DNA of 35,030 nucleotides from a virus. Both the position numbers and the translations under genes were made by a program. Within the stretch, counting starts at the first letter, position 1. Every line of letters begins with the position of its first letter. The notes beneath the pieces are model-generated. The model had not been told where the DNA came from. It worked only from the letters and a program-made list of their open reading frames with translations, and did no database searches. Positions 1 to 7,998 of this stretch are shown in pieces. The stretch is from positions 1-35,030 of the IMG/VR virus record IMGVR_UViG_3300011115_000232, one strand, 5' to 3'.

Positions 1-96
1 CTGAACCATCGTGAAATAAAGGAACTGTAAACGGGCCATTTATTCCTGTGTCTGAATAAACCTCACCAAATAGAGGATATGAACTTGTTGAGTAAT
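1..96. repeat. 96-bp terminal redundancy, left copy
   Basis: Bases 1-96 are identical to 34935-35030. The tail-fibre frame is continuous only if the two copies are merged, so this is best read as the overlap left by assembling a circular (or circularly permuted) genome, not as a gene duplication. A true short direct terminal repeat of packaged DNA is less likely because it would fall inside a coding region, but cannot be excluded. Confidence 0.9.
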
Positions 97-1174
97 GATT
101 GTCCACAAAACTTCTTGCGCCAGCACCCAAAACAACGTTAAGTATATTAGAAGTAACTGTTTGAACAATTGAGCCATGCGCTTCAATTGCACAATAATTT
201 GATGAATCATTACCCAATTGAATAACAGTTGAACCGCCTCCATTTCCTGTACCAATCTTAATGGTCTTGGTTTTAGTTGCTGCAACAGCCCCAGTTCCAA
301 TGCTAATGGTTTGAGTATCTGTGCTTCTACCAAGTGTAATTGCGCCTGTTCCACTTGTGCCCCCAATATTAATAGCTCCTGTTGTTTGCGTTGGACTAAT
401 GTCAATTGCTTTAGTTGGAGCAATTAAACCAGTTGAGCCATTAATTGTGTTTGAGCCTGAACTACTATTAACTGAGCCAATAGTAATGTTTACTATGCCT
501 GTTCCAGATGTGCCAATACTTATTGATTTACTACCTGAACTTGCGCCACTAGCAATGTTTACCGTCTTTGACCCTGCCGTACCCTGTGCAATTGAAATAA
601 TTTGACTTGCTTGGTTAGAACCAATATTAATAGAGCCTGATGATGTAGCCCCCGTACCACCAATGGTTAGTGAGCCTGTGGTTTGGGATGTAGCAATTGA
701 TTGATTGCTTGTTGTTGAACCTGTTAAACTTAAAATTGCAGGAACTTGTAGAGTGGAGCTAATGGTTGCACCACCATTAAGGCTAGCATTACCACTTATT
801 GTAGGACTATCACTTAATACAACACTACCTGTACCTGTAGAACTTATAGCACTTGTATCACCTAGCAATGCTTTTTCTGATGGGTATGTACAGAATACGT
901 TTTTAGTGCCAGCAGGGAAGTTAATTAAGGCAGTCGTGCCTAAACTATTAGACAAAACAGTATCCCGAGATAATGTCGTGCCAGACGCTGTATAAGTTCC
1001 TAGTCCGACTTCCCAATCATTTGTACCTTGTCCAGCTATAGTGTAATAAGTAGTATTAGCGTCGCCAATATCAGCAAATGAACGAAAGCCTGTAGGCGCA
1101 CCAGCAAGCGTGATTGTTCCAGTCCCTGTAGTGGTAGTGGTTTCTCTTACCCTATCTTTGATAATCAAAGCCAT
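1..1174 (-). CDS. Tail fibre / receptor-binding-type virion protein (wraps the circular junction)
   Basis: The reading frame starts at ATG 1174-1172, runs off the left edge and ends with TAA at 34920-34918 once the genome is circularised: 1174+17 = 1191 nt, 396 residues. The N-terminal ~115 residues contain WEVGLGTYTASGTTLSRDTV and a GTKNVFCTYPSEKA segment, the conserved start seen in many phage tail-fibre and short-tail structural proteins. Residues ~125-320 are a Gly/Ser/Thr/Ile-rich array of short imperfect repeats (for example TTGSLTIGG, SGSINIGS, SKTVNIAS, SKSISIGT, TGAINIGG) that suggests a beta-helix or similar fibrous fold. The C-terminus (FVDNHYSTSSYPLFGEVYSDTG) is non-repetitive and may be the tip. 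It lies just after the gp80-like 128-aa tail gene. The class is clear; receptor specificity cannot be read. Confidence 0.8.
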   Translation of the reverse strand, partial: MALIIKDRVRETTTTTGTGTITLAGAPTGFRSFADIGDANTTYYTIAGQGTNDWEVGLGTYTASGTTLSRDTVLSNSLGTTALINFPAGTKNVFCTYPSEKALLGDTSAISSTGTGSVVLSDSPTISGNASLNGGATISSTLQVPAILSLTGSTTSNQSIATSQTTGSLTIGGTGATSSGSINIGSNQASQIISIAQGTAGSKTVNIASGASSGSKSISIGTSGTGIVNITIGSVNSSSGSNTINGSTGLIAPTKAIDISPTQTTGAINIGGTSGTGAITLGRSTDTQTISIGTGAVAATKTKTIKIGTGNGGGSTVIQLGNDSSNYCAIEAHGSIVQTVTSNILNVVLGAGARSFVDNHYSTSSYPLFGEVYSDTGINGPFTVPLFHDGS

Positions 1175-1176
1175 AA

Positions 1177-1563
1177 TTAAGCCAATGTAACTGAAAGGTT
1201 GCCTGAAGCGATTTTGAAAATGTCGCCAGTTTCAATTGTTTTTGATGTGTCTAATGGCGTGTGATAAAGCAAGTTTCCGGCACTTGACGCATCCATAATA
1301 CCAATCCAGCCTACTGTTCCCCATGTCAATGTACATTGTGGGAACGTGCAATCAGCGTTAGATACCGATACTCCGTTACTAGGTGCAGCGAATGTGACTG
1401 CTGTTCGTGCGTATGAGCCACCAGATACTTCTGTCCCTGTGTTAGCGTCTGTAGGATCGCTTGTGTATAACGCCACGTAAACTGTGCTAGGTGCTGTGTA
1501 TGTTGTACCGCGAATAGTGCCATTGATTAGCGCATTTTCAAGGTAATTTGAAATTTCAGCCAT
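1177..1563 (-). CDS. Tail protein (gp80-like tail fibre family)
   Basis: 128 residues. It starts MAEISNYLENALINGTIRGT and continues with a STVYVALYTSDPTDANTGTEVSGGSYART block and a C-terminal TLTWGTVGWIGIMD segment. This pattern is common in a family usually annotated as phage tail-fibre or gp80-like protein. The start has an AAAGGA Shine-Dalgarno 7-8 bases upstream. It sits between the adaptor/HNH genes and the large tail-fibre gene, fitting a virion role. Exact position in the tail is unknown. Confidence 0.7.
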   Translation of the reverse strand: MAEISNYLENALINGTIRGTTYTAPSTVYVALYTSDPTDANTGTEVSGGSYARTAVTFAAPSNGVSVSNADCTFPQCTLTWGTVGWIGIMDASSAGNLLYHTPLDTSKTIETGDIFKIASGNLSVTLA

Positions 1564-1573
1564 GATTATTCCT

Positions 1574-2047
1574 TTAAAAATTATTACTTTTAGTTAAGTT
1601 TTCCATTGCTGGAATTACTTGTAAATTTGAACCAATATGCAATCCACTTACTGTTTTTCCTCTTAATGGAATAACATGGTCAACATGATAATTTAACCCA
1701 ATATTATTTAAAGACTTTGCATAAATATAGATACATTCAATTTCAAATAGATCTGCATCGCTTAACCATAATGGAGTTCTATTTAATTTTGTTGCTCTTT
1801 TTCTAGAGGATTGTTCTAAAACTTTATTTGGATGTTTTTTAAACCATTCTCTAGTTTTTTTTGCATTTTTTTCTTTAAATTCTTTATTGTCTTTATTTCT
1901 ATCATAATAATTCTTTGCAGCAATTAATAATTTATCTTTATTTTCACTATTCCATTTTTTAATTGCAGCAGCTACTTTATCTTTATTTTTTTCTGCATAT
2001 CTTTTTTGAGATGCACGTCTTAATTCTTTTTGATGATCTGTAAGCAT
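1574..2047 (-). CDS. HNH homing-type endonuclease, free-standing
   Basis: 157 residues. The N-terminal ~75 residues are very Lys/Asn-rich and helical. The C-terminal part carries the HNH core: YHVDHVIPLRGK (His121/Asp123/His124) followed by GSNLQVIPAMENLTKSN (Asn141, with a later Asn). This is a common phage HNH type. Its ATG overlaps the stop of the adaptor gene (TAATG), so it lies in the structural operon without disrupting a gene. It is more AT-rich than the flanking virion genes, consistent with a mobile insertion. It presumably cleaves phages lacking it at the cognate site. Confidence 0.85.
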   Translation of the reverse strand: MLTDHQKELRRASQKRYAEKNKDKVAAAIKKWNSENKDKLLIAAKNYYDRNKDNKEFKEKNAKKTREWFKKHPNKVLEQSSRKRATKLNRTPLWLSDADLFEIECIYIYAKSLNNIGLNYHVDHVIPLRGKTVSGLHIGSNLQVIPAMENLTKSNNF

Positions 2048-2667
2048 TATCTATATGAAGTTGTTATGGCAAGAGGTGATCCGCCAAACTCTCCAGAGTC
2101 ATCCGATACTGTAAGAGCAGCGACACCTCTGTCATATAAAGCTGCCCAAGTTTGTAGTCTTGGATCATTCATTAAGTAACTTTCTGCCTCACCTAGCGCA
2201 CCATAAAGCAATAGGTCAGGGCAATTAGCCAAGAATACGTTTGATGTGTTTGTAGCGCTTAAATATGGTGGCGCTGCGTAGTACATCATCTGTAATGTGT
2301 AGTTACTATCTGGCATTGGTGCAAACTGAAACTCTTGAGCCAGTACAGTATATTGTCTAGGCAGTCCGTTGATTGTTGCGTATGTGTTGCGATAGAAGTT
2401 ACTAGGCGATACATATTCAATCGTCTGAATAGGATTTGTGTTGACGTGCAAGTCACGCATCTGTAAGTAATCAGAAGGCAACTCTACTGTGCTGTCATTA
2501 GCTACGGTATTCGTAGTTGCAACCTTCAGCATTTGACGGATACGCAGTTCTCTACGTAAGCGTGTTTCAGCTAACTGAATGAAGTCTGGGATTTGAGCAG
2601 TTAAGTCAGTACGAGCTAAGTAACTAGCAATCGTTGCTTGCAGGTCTGAATAATTTGTTATGCTCAT
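2047..2667 (-). CDS. Head-tail adaptor protein (SU10 adaptor / P22 gp4 type)
   Basis: 206 residues. The start MSITNYSDLQATIASYLART, then IPDFIQLAETRLRRELR, is characteristic of the podovirus adaptor that sits beneath the portal ring (SU10-type adaptor, functional analogue of P22 gp4). The mid-part VELPSDYLQMRDL and late CPDLLLYGALGEAESYLMNDPR are also family hallmarks. The ATG overlaps the upstream stop as ATGA. Gene order capsid-(HNH)-108 aa-adaptor is that of a short-tailed phage. Confidence 0.82.
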   Translation of the reverse strand: MSITNYSDLQATIASYLARTDLTAQIPDFIQLAETRLRRELRIRQMLKVATTNTVANDSTVELPSDYLQMRDLHVNTNPIQTIEYVSPSNFYRNTYATINGLPRQYTVLAQEFQFAPMPDSNYTLQMMYYAAPPYLSATNTSNVFLANCPDLLLYGALGEAESYLMNDPRLQTWAALYDRGVAALTVSDDSGEFGGSPLAITTSYR

Positions 2668-2990
2668 ACTTTGCCCATTCGTGTTCTAAATACCTGATTA
2701 TCAGGATTGTTTAAGAATGCTTTGAAGCGATCCATATCTAATACTTGGAAGCCTCGTGTTATGCCTTGCTTTTCTAGCTCTGCAAATACCACTAACGGTA
2801 TTGATGCAACTTTATTCTTTGGTGAAATAGCATTGTTGCCATCCCAACCCTTGCGATCCATTGACTGGTTATAAAGAGCCTTATTATGCTCAATAATCGC
2901 ACTAATATCTTGTTTTTGCTCAATAATGAGCTGATCACCATTATCAATAAATGATGTTGTTGATGTACCGTTATTAATTGATTTTGTCAT
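2664..2990 (-). CDS. Small virion-module protein, unknown
   Basis: 108 residues from ATG 2990 (MTKSINNGTSTTSFIDNGD). A longer frame begins at 3005, but GGAG lies ~9 bases before the 2990 ATG and this start overlaps the HNH stop as ATGA. The sequence contains a region with NKALYNQSMDRKGWDG and a C-terminal ITRGFQVLDMDRFKAFLNNPDNQVFRTR. It sits between the capsid/HNH genes and the adaptor, so a minor structural or head-completion role is plausible. I do not recognise the family. Confidence 0.7.
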   Translation of the reverse strand: MTKSINNGTSTTSFIDNGDQLIIEQKQDISAIIEHNKALYNQSMDRKGWDGNNAISPKNKVASIPLVVFAELEKQGITRGFQVLDMDRFKAFLNNPDNQVFRTRMGKV

Positions 2991-3568
2991 ATAACATGAC
3001 TCCATGTTCTGCCAGATCTAACGCCACGAATTGTGCTAGTAGCAACTCCATAAAGCCTACCGAGTTCCGCATGATTCATATTACTTTGACGTATTTCTCT
3101 AACAATCTTTTCATTTAAAACAGATTTACCATTCTTTTCACCAACGTGAGCAATATATGTGTGTCTGCCTTTTTTCAACATATCGTGTGTATTTTCCATC
3201 GGAGTTCCAACACTTAAATGTGATGGGTTTACACATAATGGATTATCGCACGAATGCATTACTACCATGCCTTTAGGAATTTCTTTATTATTATGCATTG
3301 ACCATGAAAATCTATGTGCCAATACATTTCCTAAAGATCTAGCCCCTATAGAAAAAGATCCATAATTGCTAGCTTTATGTCCGGTCCAATTCCAACATTC
3401 AGAATCTAACTTTTTATCTACAAATCTCCAAAATCTTTCTTCTGGAGTTCCTCTTGGCTTAGTGCCACTTAATATAACTCCACTACGTCTTAACTGCTGA
3501 TAATGTTTAGCACAAAACCCAGTAGAAAATATATCATTATTGCAACCATCTTTTTTACAAGTATTCAT
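2987..3568 (-). CDS. HNH endonuclease with N-terminal Cys/His motif and C-terminal DNA-binding region
   Basis: 193 residues. The N-terminus has a Cys-rich knuckle (C4, C9, C19, H22). The HNH_3-type nuclease core is HSCDNPLCVNPSHL with His105, Asn114 and His117, preceded by ECWNWTGHK and AHRFSW motifs typical of this family. The C-terminal ~40 residues (LNEKIVREIRQ...AELGRLYGVATSTIRGVRSGR) form a helix-turn-helix of the kind used by homing enzymes. It lies directly after the major capsid gene, a frequent insertion place, behind a hairpin. Its start has a strong GGAGG site. Confidence 0.88.
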   Translation of the reverse strand: MNTCKKDGCNNDIFSTGFCAKHYQQLRRSGVILSGTKPRGTPEERFWRFVDKKLDSECWNWTGHKASNYGSFSIGARSLGNVLAHRFSWSMHNNKEIPKGMVVMHSCDNPLCVNPSHLSVGTPMENTHDMLKKGRHTYIAHVGEKNGKSVLNEKIVREIRQSNMNHAELGRLYGVATSTIRGVRSGRTWSHVI

Positions 3569-3580
3569 ATGACCTCCAAA

Positions 3581-3600
3581 AGTAGAACCTAAATTCTACT
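3581..3600 (-). terminator. Hairpin after the capsid gene, possible weak terminator
   Basis: A perfect 7-bp stem (AGTAGAA/TTCTACT) with a 6-base loop lies between the capsid stop and the HNH start. On the - strand it is followed by TTT, then the HNH Shine-Dalgarno. It could partly terminate or process the abundant capsid mRNA, or regulate the HNH gene. The stem is AT-rich and the U-run short, so termination would be leaky. Confidence 0.45.
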
Positions 3601-3629
3601 CTTGGATTTCATATTTGTCAAATCACTAA

Positions 3630-4577
3630 CTAGGTGAGGTCAGCTATAATTCCATGAGCTGCTTGGTTCTTAACTTCTAGTGTGTACTCTACTAAAAGCT
3701 CAGTATTTTCGCTGTCACCTGTTTTAGCCAATTCTAATGTTTGGAATGGGCGTAGGTAAGCAACTGAAGCCATCTCAGGATCAAGCAAGAACGCTACATC
3801 ATCGTTATCTGTGTTAGGGATGAAACGGTTAGGAACGATTTGGATGATACCGAAATCAGATACATAAACGTCAGCAGCATTAACGATTTGAGCTTGTTGT
3901 GATGCAGGAACGTCACGGAAGCGTGTAGCAATGCCTGTGAATGTTGATGCAACTACTTTTTGTGCTGGAGTTACCAACAACATAGTAGGTGAGCCACCGT
4001 TTGTGTATGCTGATTGGATTACTGTGTTCAAGATTGTTGATGTGAACGCACGATCTGTACCAGTTACACGAGCAGTTGTACCCAAGTTACCAGCAGTACC
4101 ACCAGTACCACCTGAATAGTTGCTGTTCAACCATGTTTGCAAGCCACCTAGTGTACGTGCAGTAGTTGAGCCATCACCAGCAGCAGCCACTTGGTTGCTC
4201 AAAAGGATTGATTCCATGTCGCGTTTCAATTCGCTTGATGCTTTAGCTAATTGATATGCTTTTTCTGAACGACGACCAGCTTTGTTTACTGTTTCCAAAG
4301 TACCAGAAATCTTAACAACTTTGTTAGAGATTTGTGTACGGTTGCCAACACGAACTGTAGGAGCAAGCGTAGATGAACCAGCATCTGCACCTTCAATTAC
4401 TGCGTTAGATGTGTTTACAGCAGCCAATGAGTCAGTTTGCCACTCGTGCAAGACAGCAGTAGCTGAAGTCTTACCAACTGAGTTCATGAATGGTGTGTCT
4501 GTTGGTGAAATGTTATAGATTACGTTAGATAAATCTTCACGTTGACCAACTGCGGTATAGGTTTGATATGTAGCCAT
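3630..4577 (-). CDS. Major capsid protein (DUF5309 / SU10-like, HK97 fold)
   Basis: 315 residues. It begins MATYQTYTAVGQREDLSNVI and continues with ISPTDTPFMNSVGK and HEWQTDSLAA, the N-terminal signature of the SU10-type major capsid family (DUF5309). The middle KAGRRSEKAYQLAKASSELKRDME and C-terminal FLLDPEMASVAYLRPF also fit. Role: forms the icosahedral shell. It follows the scaffold gene directly, with AAGGA six bases before the ATG. Length is normal for the family. Confidence 0.92.
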   Translation of the reverse strand: MATYQTYTAVGQREDLSNVIYNISPTDTPFMNSVGKTSATAVLHEWQTDSLAAVNTSNAVIEGADAGSSTLAPTVRVGNRTQISNKVVKISGTLETVNKAGRRSEKAYQLAKASSELKRDMESILLSNQVAAAGDGSTTARTLGGLQTWLNSNYSGGTGGTAGNLGTTARVTGTDRAFTSTILNTVIQSAYTNGGSPTMLLVTPAQKVVASTFTGIATRFRDVPASQQAQIVNAADVYVSDFGIIQIVPNRFIPNTDNDDVAFLLDPEMASVAYLRPFQTLELAKTGDSENTELLVEYTLEVKNQAAHGIIADLT

Positions 4578-4586
4578 GTTAATTCC

Positions 4587-5573
4587 TTAAAAAAATGATT
4601 CAAATAATTTAGCAGCATCACGGACTTTGCCGGACTGCTTCAATTGTTGGTGTTGACGTTTAACCTGTTCAGATGTGGTTGGTTTAACACCGTTGCCACT
4701 CTTAATAGTCTTAGACGCATCGCTAACCCTTTTGTTTACATCAGGCTTAGCTTTTTGTAATTTGTCGTATAGCATTGCTTTATGCAAAACTAATACTTGA
4801 CGAGAGTCACGAACCATCTTTAAATCGTCATCAGAAAAGCCAATGTTCTTAGCGAATGAACGCATGTCGGAACGTAGTGCTTCCCCCTTAACTGGGTCAG
4901 TATATTCAGGTAACACTTCAGCTAACTTAGCAGATTGTTGAGCTAGGTATTGTTGCAATGCTTGCTGTTGCTCCGCTTGTTGCTGTTCTGCAATGCGTTG
5001 ACGTTCAGCTTGAACTGCTTGTAACTGCTCTTTCTGTTGAGATAACTCAGCGACCTTGACTGCGTATCCAATCGGGTCAGACTCTTTTAAATATTCTAGG
5101 TTCTCACTTTGCTCTGGTGCAGACAGCAACTGCTCCATTGCTTGCAATCGTTCAGCGTAGGCATCTCTCAAGTACCTAGCTTCTTCGATAGCCTTAGACT
5201 CGGCTTCTAGAGCCTTGCGTTGTTCGGCTACTTGTTGCGTTTTCTTAGTGTAGTCAGCGCCCTGTTGTGCAAGTGATTTAAGTTCACTCAAGGTTAGTTC
5301 TTTTTCCTCGCCAGATACAGTTACTGAGAACGTTTGTTCTTGTTCCTGCTCCTCTGGTTCAGCTTCAGACTCCTCTTGTGGCTCATCATCTGCCCAATCG
5401 TCTGCACTACCTTCACTAACTTGGTCATCTTCTTGATTATCTGACTGCGCTTCAACTTGCCCTTCTTCGGGTGCTTCTGCTGCATCCATCAAACCTAAAA
5501 ATGCACCTGCTGCGTCTTGTACTGTTGTACCTTGTGACTGGCTTTCACTCCCTTGCGGGTTGGTGGTTTCCAT
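4587..5573 (-). CDS. Scaffolding protein
   Basis: 328 residues. The N-terminal third is extremely acidic and Gln/Glu-rich (EEPEEQEQEQ), the middle ~110-230 is a long Gln/Glu/Ala coiled coil (QLQAVQAERQRIAEQQQAEQ), and the C-terminus is basic (KQSGKVRDAAKLFESFF). Such an acidic, helical, low-complexity protein between portal and capsid genes is the usual form of a podovirus internal scaffold, with the basic C-terminus binding capsid. The assignment rests on composition and gene order. Confidence 0.8.
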   Translation of the reverse strand: METTNPQGSESQSQGTTVQDAAGAFLGLMDAAEAPEEGQVEAQSDNQEDDQVSEGSADDWADDEPQEESEAEPEEQEQEQTFSVTVSGEEKELTLSELKSLAQQGADYTKKTQQVAEQRKALEAESKAIEEARYLRDAYAERLQAMEQLLSAPEQSENLEYLKESDPIGYAVKVAELSQQKEQLQAVQAERQRIAEQQQAEQQQALQQYLAQQSAKLAEVLPEYTDPVKGEALRSDMRSFAKNIGFSDDDLKMVRDSRQVLVLHKAMLYDKLQKAKPDVNKRVSDASKTIKSGNGVKPTTSEQVKRQHQQLKQSGKVRDAAKLFESFF

Positions 5574-5664
5574 TTGATAATTTCCTTTATCTATTCCAAT
5601 ACAAAATTCAACTTGTATCAGAGCTGCCCTTCACAGGGTTAGCAAAATAACTGGTTGTTCAGCT

Positions 5665-5895
5665 TTAAAATATCTTCCAGCGCTTCTCGTTAATCTTACG
5701 CTGATCTGCCATCGATTCAATGTGTGACAATACGTCACGGATGGCATTTAATTTGGTATATGCTGCTTCACGTTCATTCACATCACGTTCTGCGGATGTC
5801 ATGATTCGGTTTACTTGTATCTGTTGTAACTCAGTAAACACTTCACGAAAATGCTCATCATTAATTAGGTTATTAGCCCAGTCTGATTTAGTCAT
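5665..5895 (-). CDS. Small helical protein between portal and scaffold, unknown
   Basis: 76 residues, predominantly charged and helical (FTELQQIQVNRIMTSAERD, then YTKLNAIRDVLSHIESMAD). It starts just after the portal stop and is followed by a 91-bp gap before the scaffold gene. Its place suggests a head-assembly accessory protein, but no domain is recognised. Confidence 0.68.
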   Translation of the reverse strand: MTKSDWANNLINDEHFREVFTELQQIQVNRIMTSAERDVNEREAAYTKLNAIRDVLSHIESMADQRKINEKRWKIF

Positions 5896-5900
5896 TTAGC

Positions 5901-7988
5901 TTAAGCCTTTATACCAGAATTTGTCATGTTATGCAATTGGTTAATAGCACTCATCACAGAATCAAGCTGACCTTGTTGCAATTGACTATCAGCGACACCT
6001 TGTTTAAGTGCTAGTTCCATACCTTGCAATGCAAGTTTAGCTTCAGCAATGCGATTATCTGCCTCATCTTTTGCAGCCTTCTGCGCAAGCTCTAGGCTCT
6101 GACGTTCAGCTTCAAGCGCTAACTTTTGACGATCTAAATCATTCTTAGCTGCGTCTGATTGCGCTTTGAGTTCTGCCTTAGCCTTCTCAACTTGTGCATA
6201 CATCTGTGCAGCTTCACTTGTAGGATCAACTGGTGGTTGTGATGCAGCTTGCATAATTTGCATTTCAACTTCAGGCGTAATCTCATTAATGAATGACGTT
6301 GTATCTTTGAAGCCAGCCATCTCAATCATGCGACCAAGTGTTTGGCGATACTGCGTTACTGTCACAAGCGGGTTATTCGCACCATACTTGCTGATAATCT
6401 CCTCTTGCTTCGCCATAATCATTTGTAGCATAGCGATTTGCTCTTGACGATTACCATTACCAAGACCCACGTTAATAGATACATCGTATTGGTCATCCCA
6501 TTCACGAGGATCAAAGCTAACCCACTTGCCACGCAAACGAATCGTACGCTCTTTTTCTTGATATTTGCATAGTAGGTGTAGGATGCCACGGAAAAGTGAC
6601 TTAACGCCCGTTTCTGCAAAGATACGAGCTATTAACTCTAGCTTTCCTTCGGATTGTCTTGTCATTGCTGCTACTGCTGTCGCTGATACGTTCTGCAAGA
6701 TGTTAGGATCAAGACCTTGTTGCATATCTGACACGCCAGTACGTTTTGCTAGTGCGCCATCCAAGTATTCAAACATTGGGAATGACTGACCAGCCGTAGA
6801 TGTCACGTTAAGCTGTGTAACTGCATTGTTATTCTTAACACGAATCACGCCACCTGCTGTAGATGTCAATAAGTCATCCATGTTTACCTGACCTTCAACT
6901 GCTGTAACACGAGCATTGTTGGTTAGGTATAGGTTGTTAAACATCTGGCGTAGGATTGTTGACTTCTCTAGCTGAATATCCATTGTGCGATCAGCTAATG
7001 ACTGACCAAAGAAAATATGTGGCACAGGAATAGGACAGATTGAATGGAATGGAACGTAATCACACTCCTCATTCAGTAAGATTTGTTGACCTGCCATGAT
7101 AACTTTACGCATCTCAGGCAAGCCGTCATCGTTTGTATCGACCTTGATGTAGCACTCGAATACTTCTACGTCATTCGTGATGGCATAGTCAGGCAACTCG
7201 TCACGCTCGTAACGTGCTAGACGTTCTGGGCTGTATTCAAGGCGATCACCAGCAGGAATAGACTCAACAATTGCTTTATCGAAGCCCATTGCAATCAAGT
7301 CACCACGATCAATCATCCTGCGATGTGCTACGAATGGTGAATCTTCAATAGTGCGAGCTACCTTGCTGATTAAGAATTCTTCTGGCGGGACGTTTTCAAT
7401 GACGATGCGACTGTTGTCGTTAGTACGTTGGATTGTAATGTTGTGGCTGTTATATACCATGCCATCAGCACCAACGATTTGGTCTGTCTGCTCCTTAACA
7501 ATCTCAAACTCGCCATCCATCAATAGCATAGTGAGTTCATCATCGCTTAGGTTTTTATACTTCTCTTTGCTAATGTCTTTCTTGCTATCCCAGTAAGCCT
7601 TAACAACGCCTACCTTTTGCAGCAACGCATCCTTGAACCAGTTATGTAGGATCAAGAAGCCATCGTTATCTTTGTAGAATACCCAATTAGCCATGTCAGA
7701 CGCTTGCTCCGCGAACTGTTCGTCACCATCCTTAACGGGCTCAAAGCGTACTGCATCTTCATTAGAAGTAAACACACGGATCAACTGTGGCAATGCGCCA
7801 TCAATCGCTTCAGCTACCTCACCTGTGACTACTTGGCTAGAACCTTCTACCTCGTTGCCATAAGGCTTGCGTAAGTAGTAGTCCATCGCCTCAGCACGAG
7901 CTTCAACGGTTTCTGTGTTTAGATAACCAATTGCGTTATCAATCTCTGTCTGACACTTGTTTAATAGATCTTCATCTGATAATGCCAT
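5901..7988 (-). CDS. Portal protein (P22 gp1-like family)
   Basis: 695 residues from ATG 7988; an upstream TTG at 8006 overlaps the terminase stop but lacks a Shine-Dalgarno, while GAGGAAG lies six bases before the chosen ATG. The N-terminus LNKCQTEIDNAIGYLNTET and EARAEAMDYYLRKPYGNE, then GEVAEAIDGALPQLIRVFTS, are typical of large P22-type portals. The C-terminal ~120 residues form a long Gln/Ala/Lys helix (barrel-like). The dodecameric portal is the DNA entry and exit ring and docks terminase and the adaptor. The gene directly follows the terminase. Confidence 0.92.
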   Translation of the reverse strand: MALSDEDLLNKCQTEIDNAIGYLNTETVEARAEAMDYYLRKPYGNEVEGSSQVVTGEVAEAIDGALPQLIRVFTSNEDAVRFEPVKDGDEQFAEQASDMANWVFYKDNDGFLILHNWFKDALLQKVGVVKAYWDSKKDISKEKYKNLSDDELTMLLMDGEFEIVKEQTDQIVGADGMVYNSHNITIQRTNDNSRIVIENVPPEEFLISKVARTIEDSPFVAHRRMIDRGDLIAMGFDKAIVESIPAGDRLEYSPERLARYERDELPDYAITNDVEVFECYIKVDTNDDGLPEMRKVIMAGQQILLNEECDYVPFHSICPIPVPHIFFGQSLADRTMDIQLEKSTILRQMFNNLYLTNNARVTAVEGQVNMDDLLTSTAGGVIRVKNNNAVTQLNVTSTAGQSFPMFEYLDGALAKRTGVSDMQQGLDPNILQNVSATAVAAMTRQSEGKLELIARIFAETGVKSLFRGILHLLCKYQEKERTIRLRGKWVSFDPREWDDQYDVSINVGLGNGNRQEQIAMLQMIMAKQEEIISKYGANNPLVTVTQYRQTLGRMIEMAGFKDTTSFINEITPEVEMQIMQAASQPPVDPTSEAAQMYAQVEKAKAELKAQSDAAKNDLDRQKLALEAERQSLELAQKAAKDEADNRIAEAKLALQGMELALKQGVADSQLQQGQLDSVMSAINQLHNMTNSGIKA

Positions 7989-7998
7989 ATTTTCTTCC

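Noticed and set aside
321-995. Two + strand frames opposite the fibre gene
   Set aside because: Complement of the Gly/Thr/Ile-rich repeat region gives low-complexity Val/Pro/Leu frames; no ribosome site.
1-1174. Diversity-generating retroelement acting on fibre genes
   Set aside because: No reverse transcriptase and no template/variable repeat pair was found in the window.
1574-3568. Group I intron hosting the HNH genes near capsid and adaptor
   Set aside because: Flanking genes are intact and complete, coupled by stop-start overlaps; no split exon is seen.
5627-5638. CCCT-GTGA-AGGG hairpin upstream of the scaffold gene
   Set aside because: A GNRA-type loop on the - strand, but only a 4-bp stem with no further structure or T-run; may be chance.
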